Shown piece by piece: positions 12,385 through 25,434 of a stretch of 64,000 bases of DNA. The position numbers were made by a program, and so were the translations under genes. The notes under the pieces are model-generated. The model was given only the letters and a program-made list of their open reading frames with translations. It was not told the DNA's origin and searched no databases. This DNA comes from Castor canadensis (lineage: Eukaryota; Chordata; Mammalia; Rodentia; Castoridae): contig NC_133389.1 of the NCBI RefSeq assembly GCF_047511655.1, positions 41,461,295 through 41,525,294 on the forward strand, in the 5' to 3' direction. Every line of letters starts with the position of its first letter. The stretch's first letter is position 1.

Positions 12385-12990
12385 TGTGTGTGGTAGTCCC
12401 CAGGGCCACCTGTAGCTTTGCCAGTTCACTAAGGAAGAGACTGATAGGACACAGCATGTAGTCATAATTATAGCTATGATTTATTCATTATAATAACAAA
12501 GGAGACAAAGAAAAATCAGCACAGGGAAAAGACATGGAATAAACCAGGCACGAGCTGCCAAGAGTCTCTCCCAGTGGATGAGTTAATTTCTCCAGCAAGG
12601 AGATGTGGAAACATGAGTGAAATGGTGTCTATGAGGGAGGCTCATTAGAAACCCAGTGACCAGGCTTTTTAGATTCAGTGCTTTCTGCCTGGCATGAGTC
12701 AAAATTGCAGATTCCCGACAGAAAGCAAGTGTTCAGCATAAGCCATACTATTTGCAAAAATCTTTTAGGTCCACCAAGTCACCTTTATCACTTAGCAAAT
12801 GGTGGGAACCCTCCTGAAATGTTATTCCCAGACTCCATCCAAGAGCTCACCTTACATGTGTCTAAAGATAGCAGTGTCAGGCCTATTATGCAAACTCTTT
12901 TCTGCACAATTTGATATCTCTAATTTACTCCCCAGAGAGATACACAACCTAAAATGAGCTCTATGTTTCAGGAATAATGCCCTTCTATTG
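12385..12990 (-). repeat. ERVL-type LTR, antisense (MLT2-like)
   Basis: Phrases such as gatttattcattataataa, gcacagggaaaagacatgga, ccaagagtctctcccagtgg and ctcattagaaacccagtgac match what I remember of an old ERVL LTR read in reverse. The exact family and both ends are uncertain. The open frame at 12678-12914 is a by-product. Confidence 0.45.
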
Positions 12991-13029
12991 TATTTTGCTG
13001 CCTAAAATTTTTTGTTTCTAAAGAACGAA

Positions 13030-13310
13030 ATATATCAAATATTTATTTTTAAGGAATAGCAAACTATACTGAAATCATCGAATGTTGATAGGTAGACAGT
13101 CTGTCCTCATCATGTCTGGATGCCAAATTTGTAAAATTTTCTACATGCTAGAATTTAATTGAAACCTTAAAAATCCATGTTCACAGTTTTCATGGCCATT
13201 TATGGGCATGGTGAGAAATCTGAGTCAAAGCATACACATTTACACTGAGGTCAAACCAGGCAGTATTGTGCCTTCTTTTTCAGTTCTCAGGCAGAGATGC
13301 TGAGAGACTA
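13030..13310 (+). repeat. Diverged repeat, first copy of a related pair
   Basis: It shares a string of phrases in the same order with 15550-15800: aaatatttattttt, gacagtctgtcctcat / tacagcctatcctcat, atgccaaatttgtaaa, tagaattta, and an opening of cttacagtttt type. The family was not named with confidence. Confidence 0.6.
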
Positions 13311-13334
13311 GAAACGGTGGAGCACAAGGAGGCA

Positions 13335-13450
13335 GGCATGAAGCTCCAGCTCGCACTAGGTGGACTGAGTTTGATTCCCAGCTTTGGCACAGATTTGTGA
13401 GCTGTCAAGTCCCTTAAACACTTTTGAACCTCATTTTCTCTTCTTTAAAA
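13335..13450 (+). repeat. MIR SINE fragment
   Basis: The core gagtttgattcccagctttg...gagctgtcaagtccctta and cctcattttctcttctttaa follow the MIR consensus (gggttcgaatcccggctctgcc, then tcagtttcctcatctgtaaa). Confidence 0.75.
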
Positions 13451-13704
13451 AACAAAAAAAAATCTACTGAGTTATTTTTAGACAATAAGATTATAATATT
13501 TATATATTCACAGATCTGAGTATAAAAACATATTGATCGATATGTATGTATATATTTCCACCAGGAATAATGATTCAGCATTCATGAATTTTGTGCTCCC
13601 AGTAGCTTAATAGAATATACTACTGTGAATAATGAAAACCAACTGTATATATTTTATCTTGTTCCTTCCTTGTGTATTGGATTTTCTTCTTGCTGAAGTT
13701 AATA

Positions 13705-14035
13705 CTTTATTTTTTTTATTGTTGTGCTGGGTGGAGGTACATTGTGGCATTTACAAAAGTTCTTACAGTGTATCAAATGTATCATACTTGAATTCACCCC
13801 CTCCACCACTCTCCTTTATCCCCCCATTCCTGGAATAGTTTCAGCAGGTATCATTTTGGCACTTATATACATGTGTACATATTTTTTGCACTGTATTCAC
13901 CTTCCTATCCCCTTTTCCTTTCACCTCCCCCTCCCACTGGTACCAACCCCCGGGTATTAGTGTGTGTTCAATAGTGGCAAACTATCTTAATCTTTTTCAT
14001 TATACCATGATTTATTTGAGCTTTCTTTTGGAATA
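13705..14035 (-). mobile_element. L1 3' UTR, second subtype, antisense
   Basis: The sequence from the T-run through acaaaagttcttacagtgta, ccccattcctggaatagttt and a pyrimidine-rich tract is the reverse of the element at 37750-38160. It is 5'-truncated to the 3' UTR. The two open frames at 13632-13960 lie in it and are not genes. Confidence 0.75.
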
Positions 14036-14299
14036 ATAATTTTCAGGGAATCAAAGTTAAATGTAGGTTGAAAACTTGCATATATTTGCAATATTTTCAG
14101 GTATTCTATAGCTGGTCAGAAATCTGCTATAAATAGAATTATTTCTCCTTTGTAAGTCAGAAGTTCTTTTCCTTAGATGGCTTAAGATTCTTCTAGCTTT
14201 GATCTTTTGCACTTAGATCATAATGTATTTATGCACCGATAGGTTTTTATTTTGCTTGCACATCTCTGGGAGTCCTGTTAAATAGAAAATCAGTGATTT

Positions 14300-14640
14300 C
14301 GTTTTCCTTGGTGGTACTGAGCGTTGAGCTCAGGGCCTTGTACTTACTAGGTAAGTACTCTTCACAGGACTCACATCCTCAGCCCCTTTTACTTTAGGTG
14401 TTTTTCGAATAGCGTCTTGCGTGTATGCCCGGGTTGGCCTGGACCATGGTCCTTCTAGCTAAGCTCCCTGTGTAGTGGAATGACAGGCACTTGCCAACAT
14501 GCCCAGCTTTTCATTGATTGAGATGGGATCTCGCAAACATTTTTCTCACAAATATGGCATCAAACCTCTGTCCTCCTGATCTCAGCCTCCCAAGTAGCTA
14601 GAGATTATAGGCATGAGCCACAGTGCCCAGCCGTCAATGA
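14300..14640 (-). repeat. Composite ID + B1 SINE, antisense
   Basis: Reverse ID half (gagctcagggccttgtactt, cctcagcccc) followed by a reverse B1 dimer (ctcagcctcccaagtagcta, ggcatgagccacagtgccca). Confidence 0.85.
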
Positions 14641-14644
14641 ATTT

Positions 14645-15535
14645 CTTTATTCCTGAAAAGTTCTCTACCTTTATCTCTTAAAATATTGCTTCTCCACCAA
14701 CTCCTCTTTTTGGTTATCTAAAAGAGACTGGCAAACTAAGCCCATAGTGCAACTGGCCCATTTGCCTACTGTAGCAAAAAATATTAATTGGAACATAGGC
14801 ACACAAATGCATGTGTTTATGTATTTTCTGTAGTTGCTTTAGCTCTATAGTAGGGGAGTGGAATATCTGCAAAGACAGACTGGATCGCAAAGTTTAAAAT
14901 GTTGGCTTTCTGCTTCCTTACATAAAATGTGTGCTGACCTCTGCTTTGGAGCTCCTCCTAAAGGTGCCTCAAAGCAGTGATGACTCTGCTTTTCTTAACA
15001 CTTTCTTCATATTGTAAATGATGTAACATTTGTGTGTGTGTGTTATTGGCTTTCCAAATAATTAATTCTCTGCAAGTTTTTAACCTAGGATTTATTAATG
15101 TTTTTGCATTTAAAAATGTCAGTGAATGTCTTATTTGTAATATTTTAGTTGATTAATGCTATACAGACTATTTATAATTTATTTCTTCTTGTTCTAGTTT
15201 CAAATTTCTTGTAAGTTCTTATGGATATAATTTCTCCAGTTATCTTACTTGCTGGAATTTAAGCTTCATAAACGTGATGAATTTTGTGTCTTTTTTTTTT
15301 TTTGCTTTATTCCTAGCACCTACAATTGTATCTGACAGAGAAGAGGCATTTCATAGTTATTTGTTCAATATCATCTAGGATTACAAATATAATTATTTGA
15401 AGTATTTTTGCATAGACTATTCTATTTTTTATGTCACCTGAAGTAAATTTACTTCCAAATTGTTGATTTTGTTGGTTCTCTGTTTAAATTTTCCTTATGT
15501 GGTTTATAATTTCAATTACAGAAGTTTTGAATGAC
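14645..15535. other. No gene recognised
   Basis: AT-rich. A short (TG)n of about six units occurs near 15031 and a T-run at 15291-15303. Confidence 0.5.
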
Positions 15536-15549
15536 TGAAAATTTAATTT

Positions 15550-15800
15550 AAAAAATTTTTAAATATTTATTTTTCAGGTAACAGAAAAACATACTGATAT
15601 TATTGAATGCAGATAGACATACAGCCTATCCTCATTGTGGTTAGATGCCAAATTTGTAAATTTACCTACTTCCTAGAATTTACTTGGAATCCTAAAATTC
15701 ATGCTTACAGTTTTTACATTCATTTGTGGACATGCAGAGATTTGAGTCAACCAGCACGCACATTCACATGGGCCAAATAAAGCCAAACACTCCTCTTCTG
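15550..15800 (+). repeat. Diverged repeat, second copy of a related pair
   Basis: Same repeat as 13030-13310 in the same orientation, about 2.5 kb away. It continues into a gggccaaataaagccaaac-type end not shared exactly by the first copy. Confidence 0.6.
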
Positions 15801-16104
15801 TCCCTCCTAGAAGTTAAGCAAAGGTCTACTTGTCTAATCTACGTCTTCCATGATCACTGAAGGCTTCATGTTCCACAGCGTTATTGGTGATGTCTCCAGA
15901 AAAGTCACTAAACCCAAAGATGGCTTTCTCAATTATTAAACAAGAGTCCATATTTACTGATACATTTTTTTGTAACCTAAAACTTCATATACACCATACA
16001 CAAGCAATGGGAAGCAGCTTATTATCACCCAGCACCTGCTCAAAATTAGGTAGCTTATAGGTAAAACATTTATAGAAGTAAGCATGGCTCTGATCACTGA
16101 CTCT

Positions 16105-16420
16105 TTTAAATTTTTTTTGATAAAATTTTTATTAGGACATATACATTGTACGGGGGGGGGGCAGATCTATTGTGCCAATTCTGTTTAGACTTATATTGTA
16201 CACTAGTTAATTGCCCTCATCGTCTCTCCCCTTCAACTCCCTCCCCTCTCCACTTACAGAAATTGTAAGAGGTTTCTTTGTTCTATTTCATACAGGTATG
16301 TGAAGTCCATCAACCATATACCCTCACCTTCATCTTTCTTCACCCTCTTTTCTCCTCTTTCAAGAGCTTTTAGTCCCTACTGCTTACTATGACATAATTT
16401 CCAGGTGACATTTTTGCTTT
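16105..16420 (-). mobile_element. L1 3' end fragment, third subtype, antisense
   Basis: An AT-rich start (gataaaatttttattaggac), a G10 run at 16152-16161, then a pyrimidine-rich tract (ctctccccttcaactccctc) look like an inverted L1-type 3' UTR. It lacks recognisable ORF2. Confidence 0.5.
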
Positions 16421-17204
16421 CTGGAGCCCAGGAAGCTCACAACTTCTGCTTCTGGGGCCATTTTCTGTTTCTGCTCTGTTTCATCTCCTGCAAATTCTCA
16501 ATTTGTTTGTGAGGCCAGCTATGTTTTCTGAACTGTTCCCATTTTTTCTTCTGTGAGGTTGAGCATAGTAGTCTCCTAAATGTGTAAATTTGTCATGTAT
16601 TTCCCCCTTATTTCTTACTTTTAATCTTGTTTTGCAACCACATGACATCTTGCCTCTCTTGCATAAAGTGCCCCTCTACACTGAACCATTTCCTTCAACA
16701 TACAAATATAGTATTTCCCAACATATTAAAATTCTCCTTATCACACATTTCCCTGCAGATTCAACCCACACTTTTATTCTACCTTACAATGCCTGCCTCA
16801 AACTGTTTGTTTATACTTACCAACTTACTTTGTTTCCTCCTGTTCTGTTCTTAATGCATGCTATTGCCTCACTGAGAACATGCAGCTATGATCCTAAAGA
16901 GCTGCACATCTAAAATTTGTAAATTGATTGTCAATCCTCAATTCATACAGCTTATTAAAAGCATTTGAGGCTGGACCCTTGTCATGTTTCTTGATTTCAG
17001 AAAAAATGTTAATATTGGTATGTGGAATCAGTCTAACATTTTCTGCATTTTTTTTTACTCCATAGGTGATTTTATACAGTTCTATATTTTCAAATGTTAT
17101 CCATAGTCTCCTAATGTAATTCTTTATAATTCTAGCCAAAGCATTCTTCTACATTTGGGATTCTATATCCCCTCTTAGATTTCCATTAAGTATATTAATC
17201 TTAA
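16421..17204. other. No gene recognised
   Basis: The open frame at 16590-16913 has no splice or domain support. The low-complexity pyrimidine bias favours a chance frame. Confidence 0.45.
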
Positions 17205-17330
17205 GGTTTTTAGTTTTTTAAGCAGAGTCTCACTATGTTCCCCAGGCTGGCCTCAAATTTGTGATTTTTCAAGCCATTCAGTGAGTACTGGAATTATATG
17301 CATGCACTTCCACGTCCAGCATAGTATTTT
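17205..17330 (-). repeat. B1-like SINE, antisense
   Basis: Reverse B1: cagagtctcactatgttccc, aggctggcctcaaat, gcatgcacttccacgtccag. Confidence 0.85.
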
Positions 17331-18975
17331 AATCTTAGTAAGTACTAAATGGGACTGTTGTTTTGATTTCCAACCTCTTTTAAAATTATTCCTCCTCCTG
17401 TGTATCCCATCTCAGTAAATCACATCTGTATTCAATCAGAACAAGCAAAAACAAAACCAAACCACCAACCAAAATCCCCAAATGCCTTTGATCAGACCAA
17501 ATAGATTCCTCTTGTAATAAATACTTTTTCCATATATATTTGTGCTACAAACTAATTTGGAAAAAAAGAATTTCTCATTTTCAACTATATATTAAATAAA
17601 AGAAATTACTTTAAACCTAAAGGTTAAAAGTAATTTCATGAGTTAATACTTTTAGCTACAAATCAATGCTAATAACTTAAATATAATTGCTAAACTTCTT
17701 TTAACTAAGAGGAATTGCCTTAGGATGCTTAATGATGTCATTAATAATTTCAAGGGAGCAATTTAAATTCCTCTATAGCATAGTAGGAATACTAGATCTT
17801 TAAAGCACAACAAAATAAGTCTAACTGAGTACAATAATGCACGTACATTTGCTCAGTTAATTCTTTAATTTCCAATGAGATAACTAAATAATCAATACTA
17901 GGTGATGCAAACAATTAACCTCTTCAGTTACTTTTCCTTTCAGGATTGTGATTATCAGAGTCCATTTTGTTTAACACGTTATTCATCTTTATTTCTCCTG
18001 TGTCAAAGGGAATGGCAGGCTGTCATTTCCTAATGGTAAAAACACTTCAGAGAAAAAAAAATCTCTGACCCTTGGCAAGATAATTACTGCTGTACTGGAA
18101 TTCGCTCTCCTAGTTACTTATTCCTTGAGCTAGGAGGAATTCTGTGGGCTAGGAGTGGGACTGGATATAATGTGAGATTATTGTGGGTGGGAAGCTGAGA
18201 CAGGTAAGAGAGGTACAAGAGCTAAAGATGGAGGAGTGTGTGTGTAGGTCATTTGGCTGATGCATTCACACATAAAGCACTTCCTACATATGGATGCTCT
18301 CTTGAACTTTTGTAATCTTGAGTAACTAGTAAAATGAACACACAGATGTTTACCACAGAAAATTTCTAGTATTAATATCATATCAAAATGAAATTAAATA
18401 TCATTTGCAGGTAGATTTGATGTACTTAGAGATATTCCCTTAGCATGGAAAGCTATGTTTATAAATGACTTAATAGATGTTGGTAATTTTTTAGAAAATT
18501 ATACTCTTCAGCATTAACTGCCTCTATCATTAAGACTACCACAAAGACTTAGGACTGAGAAATTTGAGAAATGTATCCTTCAGGAATATCAAATTGCTCT
18601 TTACTATAAATTTCCTTCCTAGAAGTTTTTTGAAGCATATGCTTTACTTCCAGTTCCCCAAAACTCAGTTGATTCTAAAAAAAAAAATCACACAAAAACA
18701 ATAGAATAAAAAAGCAAAAAAAAAAAAAATTAGGAGCAGGTACAGAATTAAAATATAATTGCTTAAAGCTTATTTAAAATAGGAGACCATGATTTAGAGT
18801 AAATTGTATTTTCTGTGTTCTTTTATATGTAAGGTTGGGCAGCAAAAGGGCTAAGAGTGTGATTCTGTTATTTTGCTCTCTAGATTTGATAGCACCTTCT
18901 ACCACTTATTGGTGTTGATATCATGAACAAATATACTTTTGTTTATTCATGTTTAAAAATGTTACAGTAATAGTA
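17331..18975. other. No gene recognised
   Basis: AT-rich, unclassified, with an A-run region at about 18676-18732. Confidence 0.5.
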
Positions 18976-18979
18976 ACTA

Positions 18980-19085
18980 TCGCTAGAAAATTGCTACAAT
19001 CATTAAATAAATGAATAGATTGAAAGCACTTAGAACAGTGTCTGCTATATTCAGTAAGTGTAATAAGTGTTTGCCATATTTAATT
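18980..19085 (+). repeat. MIR 3' fragment
   Basis: cattaaataaatgaatagat, aagcacttagaacagtgtct and taagtgtttgccata follow the 3' part of the MIR consensus. Confidence 0.65.
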
Positions 19086-19311
19086 TTTTGCCCTAAATGA
19101 GGTTTCAGATCAATGGAGTTGAGAAGCAGAGAATTTAAATATACTTAAAAGAACAATAGCTAAATAGAAGCTACTTGCCATAAGGAAATGTCTTTATTTT
19201 TAATAATAATTTAAGAATATTAATGTTTTCAAAGTAATTATTTCCCACACAAAACCACCAGATTCAGAAGCATTACTATGTTAGCATATATTCTATCTAG
19301 GTGCATAACTC

Positions 19312-19620
19312 ATTTTTTTGGCAGGATCGGGCCTTAAACTGAGGGCCTTGAGCTTACCAGACAGGCATTCTACCACTTAAGCCATGCCCCTAGCCATTTT
19401 TCCTGTAGGTATTTTTCAAATATCTTTATATCCGTCCAGGACAGTCTGGACTGCTGTCTTATTTATGTAGTTTGAATGACAAGCACATGCCACCACATCC
19501 AACCATTAATTGAATGGGGTCACTTGAAGTTTTGCCCAGTTTGGCCTCAAACCCTACTCCTCTGATCTCCACCTCCCAAGTTGCTAGAGTTATAGGCTTG
19601 AACCAATGCACCCAGTTAGG
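19312..19620 (-). repeat. Composite ID + B1 SINE, antisense
   Basis: Reverse ID half (actgagggccttgagcttac, cattctaccacttaagcca) and reverse B1 dimer (gccaccacatcc, ctccacctcccaagttgcta). Direct repeats of ctaggtgcataa type at about 19299-19310 and 19617-19626 (taggtgcataa) look like its target-site duplication. Confidence 0.85.
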
Positions 19621-19629
19621 TGCATAAAT

Positions 19630-20560
19630 CTTACAATGAAAAATAGAGTTTGAAGGAGAAAGAGTAAAATAGAAGCTATCAAAGAACACTGTAACAGATA
19701 TTGTGATATGGTAAGAATCAGGAATGATTTTTAAGTATCCAAATTATTAGCAGAAATAGTTAATGCGATAGAGGCCTTGAAGGTACTGTGCGTGCATTTA
19801 AAAAGTGACATTTCTACCACATAAACTTCCTTTTAGGTTCTGGTGACTTGGTCATAAAGATTGTCTTAAGGCTGAATCCTGGCATATGCTGTGTTCACTG
19901 GAAGCGTAAATGATTACCCATTATTTAGAAATTTTCACTGCTATAGTTTGAAAAATGTTAGTTTTATATTTCTAATTTATGAATGTCTAATGGAAAGTAG
20001 AATTTTATTACAGTGGAATTTTCATTTTAAAAGTTATGATTAAATATTGAAGACTGTCAGCCACCACATGCACATAAACTTAATGGGAAATCTAGATAAT
20101 AATTAACTTAGCAATAGCATGTTTTGGGAGAGAGAAAATTTGAAGGGCAAATAAGACAAGTGGAAGTCGTCACTCCCTGGGCTGACACACCACAGGGGCC
20201 TCATTAGGGATAATAACAGTGGATTCCTTTTGTAAAATATATAAACTTTTAGTATAATCAATTAGAATTAGTCTTAGACTCAAGAAAAAGAAAAGAACTG
20301 CAAAAAGTGTTTGCTGCTGTAGAAACATAACTTTTTGATGACACAGAAATATGTGTTCTGAAGAGAAAACTTGCAGTTTAGGCTGAATAGTGCTGATTAA
20401 CACAGTAGGCTATTTTGGTAAAATTTGTTATTGGGATTATAAATTGGAATGCCTGATGATAATCAGAACAGAACTATGGATATTGTAAATTATATCTGTT
20501 CACTCTGATCTAAACTTTGGCTCAAATTATTTTAAGTGCAGCTCATTATGTGGAAATACT
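19630..20560. other. No gene recognised
   Basis: Unclassified AT-rich sequence. The minus frame at 20170-20403 has no support. Confidence 0.5.
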
Positions 20561-20568
20561 ATGAGTGA

Positions 20569-20624
<56 letters not shown>
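20561..20624 (+). repeat. (GAGT)n-(GT)n microsatellite
   Basis: Three GAGT units pass directly into about 26 uninterrupted GT units (20573-20624). Probably length-polymorphic. Confidence 0.97.
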
Positions 20625-20626
<2 letters not shown>

Positions 20627-21914
20627 CTTTCTAGGTAGGAATTCTCAAACCATATGTTCAGGTGGCAAATGTATCTTTTTATTTGTCATTTGAACACACA
20701 TCCTGTTTAATGTCTTCATAATTGATTCTAGTTGATTTTAGTTAAGCTCAGACATTTTAATATTTCTCATGTCAACTGCTCTCAAATCAGAGTATACCTA
20801 ACACTACTTTTCCCATGATGCTCTAGGAAGCATCTCATCACTGATGGGCTTAGTATGTACTCTGTCCTATGTAACCATGTAGAGGATCTTACCCTAAAGT
20901 CTTTGGTTGTTAGCATCTAGTTCCACTGTAAATATTTAGAGGAATTTCTTGATTCTTTCTCCATCTCAGATGTCCCATAACCCTCTCAAGGAGCGCAGTG
21001 GCATGGGAAAATTTCAGAAGTGCTCTCTCCCGTATCTGTGGCTGTGAGAGACTTGAGCATAGTGGGAGGCTTTCTCACACTATCAGATGGAATTGCTCTG
21101 CTGAAATTTCTAATCTACTATTATTGCACAATGCTGATTTTTGGTACTTATCTCCAAGGGCTGGTATCATCCTGGGTTTTGGTCAGAAAGAGAAGCTCAT
21201 GTATACCACTGCTTTTGTATCCTTACCCACAACTTTGGCTATGTCCTGTAATCCTTACACTAAGACAGGATCCACATTTGGTTAAGTGGGTTCAGGACAC
21301 TTTCCCTAACCCTTGCCCAGAAGGACAGTTGGTCATTACCACACATATGTTAAGGAGTTTACCCAGAATTTTAGGGTATTATTAGATATTGCTTCTGCAA
21401 TGATGTTAATTATGGAGACCACAAATCCCACCAAAGTAGAGTAAAATGAGGTGTATGGAAATCACAGGTGATGGGCATAATCTTCCCTCATGACTTGTTC
21501 TCTGATAAATATGAGAAGAGTTGTTGACTTTTCAGAATGGGATGGTGGCTTTAAGCTCCTTACATTCTGGACTCTTCCCTTGCCCTTTTAGGCTACAGGC
21601 AATGATAGTTTTCTGGAATTGGTAGACTTATGGCGCAGACATCCCTGATGTTTTCTCTTATGTTTATCATACTCTGTACATAGTGCCTTTACCAGAGTAA
21701 AGTGACCTCATTGAATATTCTTTCCATTCCTTGACAGAGGACCAACCAATGAAAATGCTGTTCTTTCTACCCTCATCCTCCTTTCACAGGATTGTCACAA
21801 CCACTTTGTGTGGCTAATGTTTCCAAAGAAACATATGGAGCAAATAATAATTAGTTAGCTATTTCAGGATGATCTTTTGTACATCCCTATGAAACAGGCT
21901 GACTAATGTATTGT
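20625..21914. other. No gene confirmed; unexplained overlapping frames
   Basis: Two overlapping plus-strand frames at 20998-21285 (95 codons) and 21020-21385 (121 codons) have no recognisable domain and no splice context. The region is GC-richer than its surroundings and may be an old retroelement or pseudogene. Confidence 0.4.
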
Positions 21915-22125
21915 GAAAGGCACCGACTCAACTGAGTCAGAGTTGAGTTTGAATATTATTCTGCTTGTTACCAACTGTGTGGCTCTGGACAAGTTACTTA
22001 ACCTGATCCAAATCACAGTTGCTATGAAAAAGAGAAATAGTAACTATTCCTTCAAGAGATAGATCTGAGGATAAGAAAGTGCACAATCTGACATGTGATA
22101 GTGTTCAGTAAATTAATGGTAGAAA
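21915..22125 (+). repeat. MIR SINE
   Basis: gagtttgaatattattctgc, ccaactgtgtggctctggac, aagttacttaacctgatcc and tgttcagtaaat follow the MIR order over about 200 bases. Confidence 0.8.
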
Positions 22126-22591
22126 AGCTATTGCAATTATTATTCATTACCTTTTCAGGAAAGTGAAACACCAATAAATAAACTTAGTAATTGGAAAGTG
22201 ATCATTGTCATTGATTATAGCACTTGACCTCCACAAAACTTCCTCCCTCTCTGCCACCCATTCCCCCATACTAATGTCTGACATAGAATTTGGAGTGGGA
22301 CCATCAGGTGATATGATGGACAATATCATCAACAACTTTTAAAAATGTAGTGGTACATTTCATGTGTCTTTTTTAATATAGGGACATTTTATAAATCTGA
22401 CAGTAATGGAACCCAGTAAAATGATTCTGTATTATAGTAAGGTGATAATGTTTGAATAGGTAATGTGGTGCCAGTTTCATCTGATTTGGGAACAGAATTG
22501 CAACCAACTGAAAAACTATAGGGCTTTACATTGCTAAAACAAGTAACATAATATAAATCATATCCTTTCAGCCTTTTATTAAAACTGGCAG

Positions 22592-22688
22592 GAGGGCTGG
22601 CAGTGTGGCTCACATGGTAGAGCACCTTCTAGCAAGCATGAGGCCTTGAGTTCAAATCCCAGAACTAACCACCCCCCCAAAAAAAAAT
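22592..22688 (+). repeat. ID-like tRNA SINE
   Basis: ggctggcagtgtggctcaca, gtagagcaccttctagcaag, gaggccttgagttcaaatcc, then a C8/A9 tail. A and B box spacing is that of a tRNA-derived SINE. Confidence 0.9.
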
Positions 22689-24465
22689 CTGGCAGGAGTC
22701 TGAGGTTATATTTTCTGATGAAGTGTTGGATTGTAGGTGTTCTGCAAAGCATATAGTACAAGGTCAGATCCACAGGCTTCATGACAAGCAGATGGTATGA
22801 ATGAATCTTACGATGAAACTTGAGGGCCACTTTCCTGGATAAATGACCAAAAATTACAGAAGGTGACAACAAGGACATTTGTAGGATGTTTAGAATTTAG
22901 GGTCATTTGTCATTTACTTTAGGAAGCTGAAATCATAATCTTCAGCACCTGAAGAACATTAAAATTCTTTCCAAGTTCTATATCATTTACAAATGGGTGA
23001 AATGATCTAATCCTGAAATATTCTAAATTACATGTCATTACAGAGAAATATCAGAATAGACATAGATATATAGAGAGAAATATACTCTTTTGGAACTTCT
23101 TTGTTAATGTACATAAACACAAATTACAAAATAAAACTGGATTAATTTTCAGTGAAAGCAATTTGATGTAAGCAAATTGAATTTTAGAGAATATTCAGCA
23201 AGAACAATAATGTTTAATTTTGAAAAATTGATACTTCACTCTTTCAGATATAATTAGATACCAGTTCCAATTCTCCACATAGGCCCTGTCTGGTCCATCT
23301 TAAAAATGATGTTATTACCAATAAATGGGAGGATACAGCTCATTCTCTATGGCAGATATGGTATGCATTTAGGTAACTTAAATGTCACTCTAAATATATA
23401 ATCTTAGAAAAGAATTGCAGAATGTTCTTCCTAATTCTAGCATTGTGAGGCCCTACAGGTATATATACACCCATAGGTTGTAAGGACTAATTGACTAGGG
23501 GATGATTAGGAAGAGAAAGTCAAGAACGATGGCAATACCAGTGGATAGAACATGTTTTCATGTGGCCAAAGCTTATTTAGACTTAACTACATATCTTCCC
23601 AATGCCTTCAGCCACTATTTTCTTTCTTCCTAAAGTGCATCATTCAGTATAGATTTGCTAGTGGTAAAGATTTTTGTTCTTTGAAAATATGTGTTTTGCT
23701 TTTTACCCCCCCTCTCATTCATGAATGATAAATTTGCAGGGAATGTATTTAATTTGATTATTATTCCTATACGCATCCTACTTTTTGACTTTTATTGCTG
23801 CTATAGCAAAATCTATAATTTTTGATTATTGTAGTTTTCTAAAATATCTGTTTTTCATTTGGTAATGAGATCATGTTTTCTTTATAGAGAAGGAAAAGTA
23901 TATTTTCTTCTGTATATTTTAAGTGTATGATTGAAACCTGTATAACAACAGACAGATTGACATGAGAAAAGCAAGCAAATTTACTTAACAGAAGTTTTAT
24001 GCAACCTGGGAGCCTTCAGAAATGAAGACACAAGGAAACAGTAAATCTGATTGCTTTACCTAGTCTTTTTGTTGATGAGCAAAAAAAAAAAAAAAAAAGA
24101 TAGGGTAAAAATGATGTGACTTAATGGTAATTCTCTGTGTCCTTGTGTCTTCAGGGATGAAGATGTTCCTTGTCCTTTGGGAAGAGGGGCACTTCCCACG
24201 TGAGGGTCTTATAACCTGAATCAAAAAGTTTCAGCCTAAAAGTTTTTTTGAGGTAGATGTCCTGAAACCTATCACCCACCATATGTTCTTGTTTACGATA
24301 ATATGTTTGGTATGGATTTTTTTTTTTTTGCTCTGTCTTATTTCTGTCCTGTTTGAGTTTCAGCTACAATTCTACCTTGATTTATGGAGACACTCCTGTA
24401 AGTTTGTTTAAAAATGCCGAGTTCCATTTATTTGAAATAAGCTAATGTGCACACAGTATTAACTT
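22689..24465. other. No gene recognised
   Basis: Unclassified AT-rich sequence. An A18 run at 24081-24098 follows gagc and could be the tail of an unrecognised retrocopy. Confidence 0.5.
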
Positions 24466-24469
24466 TTTT

Positions 24470-24990
24470 GCCATGTAACAAATTGCTGTAAACATAACAG
24501 CTTAAAACATCTATATATTAGCATGCAGGTGTATAGATCAGAAGTCCAAGTAAGTTTGCTTGGATTGTGTGTTTAGTGTCTCTCAAGCCCATAACCAAGG
24601 TGATGGCAGGACACATTGTCATTGGAGCTCAGTGTTCTCATCTACCCTTATTTAGATTGCTTACATAATTCAGTTCCTTGCAGTTGTAGTATTGTGGTCC
24701 CCATTTCCTTGGAGGACCTCACCTGGGGACATTCTTGGCAACTAGAGGCTGTCCATATTCCTTTGCATATGGCCCCTTCGGTCTTCAAAGTGGGTTATAA
24801 AGAATATCTCTTGGTGCCATATCTCTCTTATGCTTCAAACCTCTGACTCAAGTCAGTTCCTTTTAGTGGCTTACCCAATTAAGGCCAAATATTTGTGGAT
24901 AATCTCCCCCTTAGTCAATTGTATAATAAATACATTAATCACAGGAATAAACCTGGTCATATTTAAAGTCTTGAGGATTATGCAGGATAT
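24470..24990 (+). repeat. Ancient interspersed repeat, family not named
   Basis: Phrases such as gtaacaaattgctgtaaaca, cagcttaaaaca, ccaaggtgatggcaggacac, cagttccttgcagttgtag and atggccccttc..cttcaaa belong to a common old mammalian repeat I recognise by text but cannot name safely. The frames at 24616-25024 lie in it. Confidence 0.55.
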
Positions 24991-25434
24991 ATACTGGAAG
25001 GAGGGACTTTGGGATCAACCTTAGAATTCTGCTTATTACCACAGAGGTACAGAAATTGTCGGTGAGTTGTATCAATTAAGAAAAAAGTGGCAAGAACAAA
25101 CTTTAGTAAATTTTTGATTTATAAGAAAAATGTAAGTATTCTTTTAGTGTATTCACTTAGATATTTTTAACCTTCATGAATATGTATTTACTGGTATGCG
25201 AATGATCCATTTGGTTTAAAATTTGACATTGTATTGCTAGCAAGTCAATATTAAATAGTGGAAGAACATGGGAAAGTGGAGAGTCCATTCTGGAAGCCAT
25301 TTTTCACCTACTCTGCTCTGCTTCTGCACTTGTTAACTGATGATCAAGATCCTTCTCCATTTGCTTGTTATTGCTTTTGTCAGGAAGGATCTTACTCTAG
25401 ATAAGGCCCAATTTCTTCCCATTAAAAGGATTAC

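Noticed and set aside
20573..20624. Regular GT repeat considered as a regulatory element
   Set aside because: An ordinary dinucleotide microsatellite. Nothing nearby suggests a specific role.
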